A stretch of 22,676 bases of DNA from Lactifluus volemus (taxonomy: Eukaryota > Basidiomycota > Agaricomycetes > Russulales > Russulaceae): positions 1 to 22,676 of the forward strand of contig WTXI01000476.1 in the NCBI GenBank assembly GCA_022376515.1, in the 5' to 3' direction. This document shows positions 21,219 to 22,676 of this stretch, one piece after another. Made by a program: the position numbers and the translations under genes. The number at the start of each line of letters is the position of its first letter. The first letter of the stretch is position 1. The notes beneath the pieces were generated by a model that saw only the letters and a program-made list of their open reading frames with translations, was not told where the DNA came from and did not search any database.

Positions 21219-21223
21219 CTCCC
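21219..21223. repeat. Target-site duplication, right copy (CTCCC)
   Basis: This is identical to 20280-20284 and directly follows the terminal CCGTAACA of the LTR. Confidence 0.85.
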
Positions 21224-22010
21224 TCCCCTCTGTCGTCGTCGCCCCTGTGTTGAGGACTCCGCTGTTGTCACCACGGCTGGCTCACCGTCTGGCGCTGCCA
21301 CACGTCTTGCCCTCTCTCCTTGCCGTCTCCGGGGCCTCTGTCGCCACCGCTCGCCGCCTTGCGCTGCCACAAGCCTCAGCGTCCCCACGTTCTCTTTGCC
21401 ACCGCATTTCCCCCCCCTTTTTTCCCCCGCGCAAACGCGTCTCAATGCTGCTTCCTCTGCCTCTGCCTCTGCCTCTGCCTCTGCCTCTGCCTCTGCCTCT
21501 GCCTCTGCCTCCACCGCGTCATCCTCTGCCTCCTGCACCTGCGCCGCGTCCACGCCCTCGCCTCCTTCGCATCGCTTCCTCCTGGAACCACTGGGCTGGG
21601 CTGCGAGGGGTCCACGGCGCACGCTGCCTGCGCCGCGCCTTCTGCGCCACCTCTCCGGTATGTTGTACGCTACCTCACCCCAACGCTTCCTGACCCTTTT
21701 TTTTTGTTCGCCTTCACCTCTGCCTCCGCCTCCTCCTGTGGCGCCGCCTCCCCTGCCTGCACCACCCCTCCTGCGCCTTCTGTGCACTTCCGTCCCCTCC
21801 GCCGTCCCCGCGCCTCCTCCGCTTCCCGCGCCTCCCGCGCCTTCTCCCGCGCCTCCTCCTGCCCCTCCCGCGGCATTTCCTGGGCTTCCCGCGCCCCGTG
21901 CCTCCTCCCTTGGCCCTCGCCTCCTCCCGCGCCTCCTGCGCCTCCGCCTCCACCACCGCCTCCTCGTTGGATCGCGTTGGAGTCTGGCGGGCGCATTCCC
22001 GGTTGCAGGC
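21224..22010. repeat. C/T-skewed GC-rich low-complexity region
   Basis: The plus strand is dominated by C and T with many CCTCCCGCGCCT-like imperfect repeats. Long frames are open on both strands, encoding Pro/Ala/Ser-rich strings on plus and Arg/Glu/Ala/Gly-rich strings on minus. Such two-strand openness comes from composition, not selection. No domain is recognised. It continues the sequence interrupted by the LTR. Confidence 0.65.
21454..21511. repeat. Hexanucleotide tandem repeat (CCTCTG)n
   Basis: About 9-10 uninterrupted units of CCTCTG occur in 58 bp. A 6-bp unit keeps every frame open: the plus strand would encode Ser-Ala or Leu-Pro/Cys-Leu pairs, and the minus strand Glu-Ala pairs. 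Confidence 0.9.
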
Positions 22011-22175
22011 CATCGAGCTGGCCTCTATCAATCTCAGGAAGCTCTTGTGTCGCAACGGAAACAAAGGAAAATCTGAGCTGGTAGCCACACCCGCCCGTTG
22101 TGTCACGACTTTACCCATATCTCGCCGATTACATCCCACTCTTTCAGCACTACTCACTCATACTTTGCCTCTCAG

Positions 22176-22510
22176 GGGACGCTTCTTCTGCACCATCTAC
22201 CTGGTCTTCCAAGAGCAGCACTCTCAGCCCACCGATGGACACAAACCCGGTCCTGAGCGGAGCGTACTCGAGTTCGAAATCCCAGAACCCTTCTCCCCTT
22301 TTTGTCGTTCCGCCTGTCGCGCGCTCCCTCCAACCACCAACCCTTCCATCGTCCCTTTTTTTGTCCCGGTCACCGCTGCTGTTAATCAAAGAATCGGAGG
22401 GGGTAGGAACGGCGAGCGTGATGGGTGGCACCAGCAGCGTCGACGCACCGAGGAAACGCATTGCACTGCGTAGCTTTAGTTTTCGTGACACTTCTCATCT
22501 CCGGGCGTGA
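22176..22510 (+). CDS. Possible terminal exon of an unrecognised gene
   Basis: An acceptor-like pyrimidine tract ends CTCTCAG at 22175. The open frame that follows reads GDASSAPSTWSSKSS, later VGTASVMGGTSSVDAPRKR, and ends SFSFRDTSHLRA before TGA at 22508-22510. Its Ser/Pro-rich composition resembles the tail of fungal regulatory or membrane proteins. No confident upstream exon was found; an upstream frame with AIELASINLRKLLCRNGNK (about 22008-22065) could belong to it, but the splice phase does not match simply. The reverse strand is also open here. It may be non-coding. Confidence 0.25.
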
Positions 22511-22676
22511 TCGGCTCTGGTGGGGGGAGGAGATTACTAGTCTTAGATATTCATTTGTTTTAGTTTTACCCAATATATAATTTTGATGCCTATAAAATTG
22601 TGTGATTGAAAATATCAAATGTGATGAAAATTTCAAATTTTACAAGTTAAAAATGAAAGGTGCTTAATGTTACTTA
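22511..22676. repeat. AT-rich end of window with TGCTTAATG motif
   Basis: The sequence becomes AT-rich after about 22540 and ends GGTGCTTAATGTTACTTA. The same words (GGTGCTTACTTTGCTTAATG) occur in the AT-rich block near 19896-19915. This suggests that the two AT-rich blocks belong to one repeat or bracket one element that continues past the window. Confidence 0.4.

Noticed and set aside
21149..21787. Arg/Glu/Ala-rich minus-strand protein of 212 residues
   Set aside because: It spans the LTR border and the hexanucleotide repeat; it is open because of C/T skew, with the opposite strand open too.
22150..22491. Minus-strand frame starting with a signal-peptide-like MRFLGASTLLVPPITLAVP
   Set aside because: The opposite strand is equally open and has a plausible acceptor; nothing further supports a secreted protein.
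1..22676. CRISPR arrays, rRNA genes, bacterial-type operons or terminators
   Set aside because: No direct-repeat/spacer arrays or rRNA-like blocks were seen, and the spliced genes show that this is eukaryotic DNA.

Overview
The window looks like nuclear DNA of a filamentous basidiomycete (Agaricomycetes). Genes are packed and split by many 45-60 bp GT-AG introns. The proteins read as basidiomycete versions of phospholipase D, a Prm10/ThrE transporter, a quinate/hexose-type sugar transporter and a UbiA enzyme. No genus is claimed. Five multi-exon models were assembled by hand, and in each one the exon lengths sum to an uninterrupted frame with consistent intron phases.

Layout. Bases 1-541 hold no recognised gene. 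Three minus-strand genes follow, listed here in coordinate order: a UbiA-superfamily membrane enzyme (542-1568, 4 exons), an MFS sugar/quinate-type transporter (2164-4387, 8 exons) and a protein of unknown function (5394-6247, 3 exons). An apparently gene-free 1.57 kb gap (6248-7815) leads to two plus-strand genes: phospholipase D (7816-11543, about 23 exons, both HKD motifs intact) and a Prm10/ThrE-family membrane protein (11964-15243, 13 exons). The latter carries a C-run/CA microsatellite in an intron. Facing it on the minus strand is a single-pass membrane protein gene (15973-17724) whose frame is broken at least twice.

From about 18 kb onward the window becomes repeat-rich. There is a short, possibly truncated BAG-like gene (19283-19739), then an AT-rich block of phased TTAA / TTAAGCA motifs. 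A textbook solo LTR follows (20285-21218, TG...CA ends, 5-bp target duplication CTCCC). After it come a C/T-skewed GC-rich low-complexity stretch with a hexanucleotide repeat, a possible terminal exon, and more AT-rich sequence at the window end.

How the genes relate: the recognised genes are mostly housekeeping or transport functions (phospholipid signalling, amino-acid/organic solute export, sugar uptake), and nothing shows that they form one pathway. The most interesting signals are the solo LTR, whose U3-like part carries eight TGA(C/G)TCA sites in a strict 14/12-bp alternation, the broken membrane-protein gene, and the UbiA enzyme beside an MFS transporter. No wholly new system is demonstrated.
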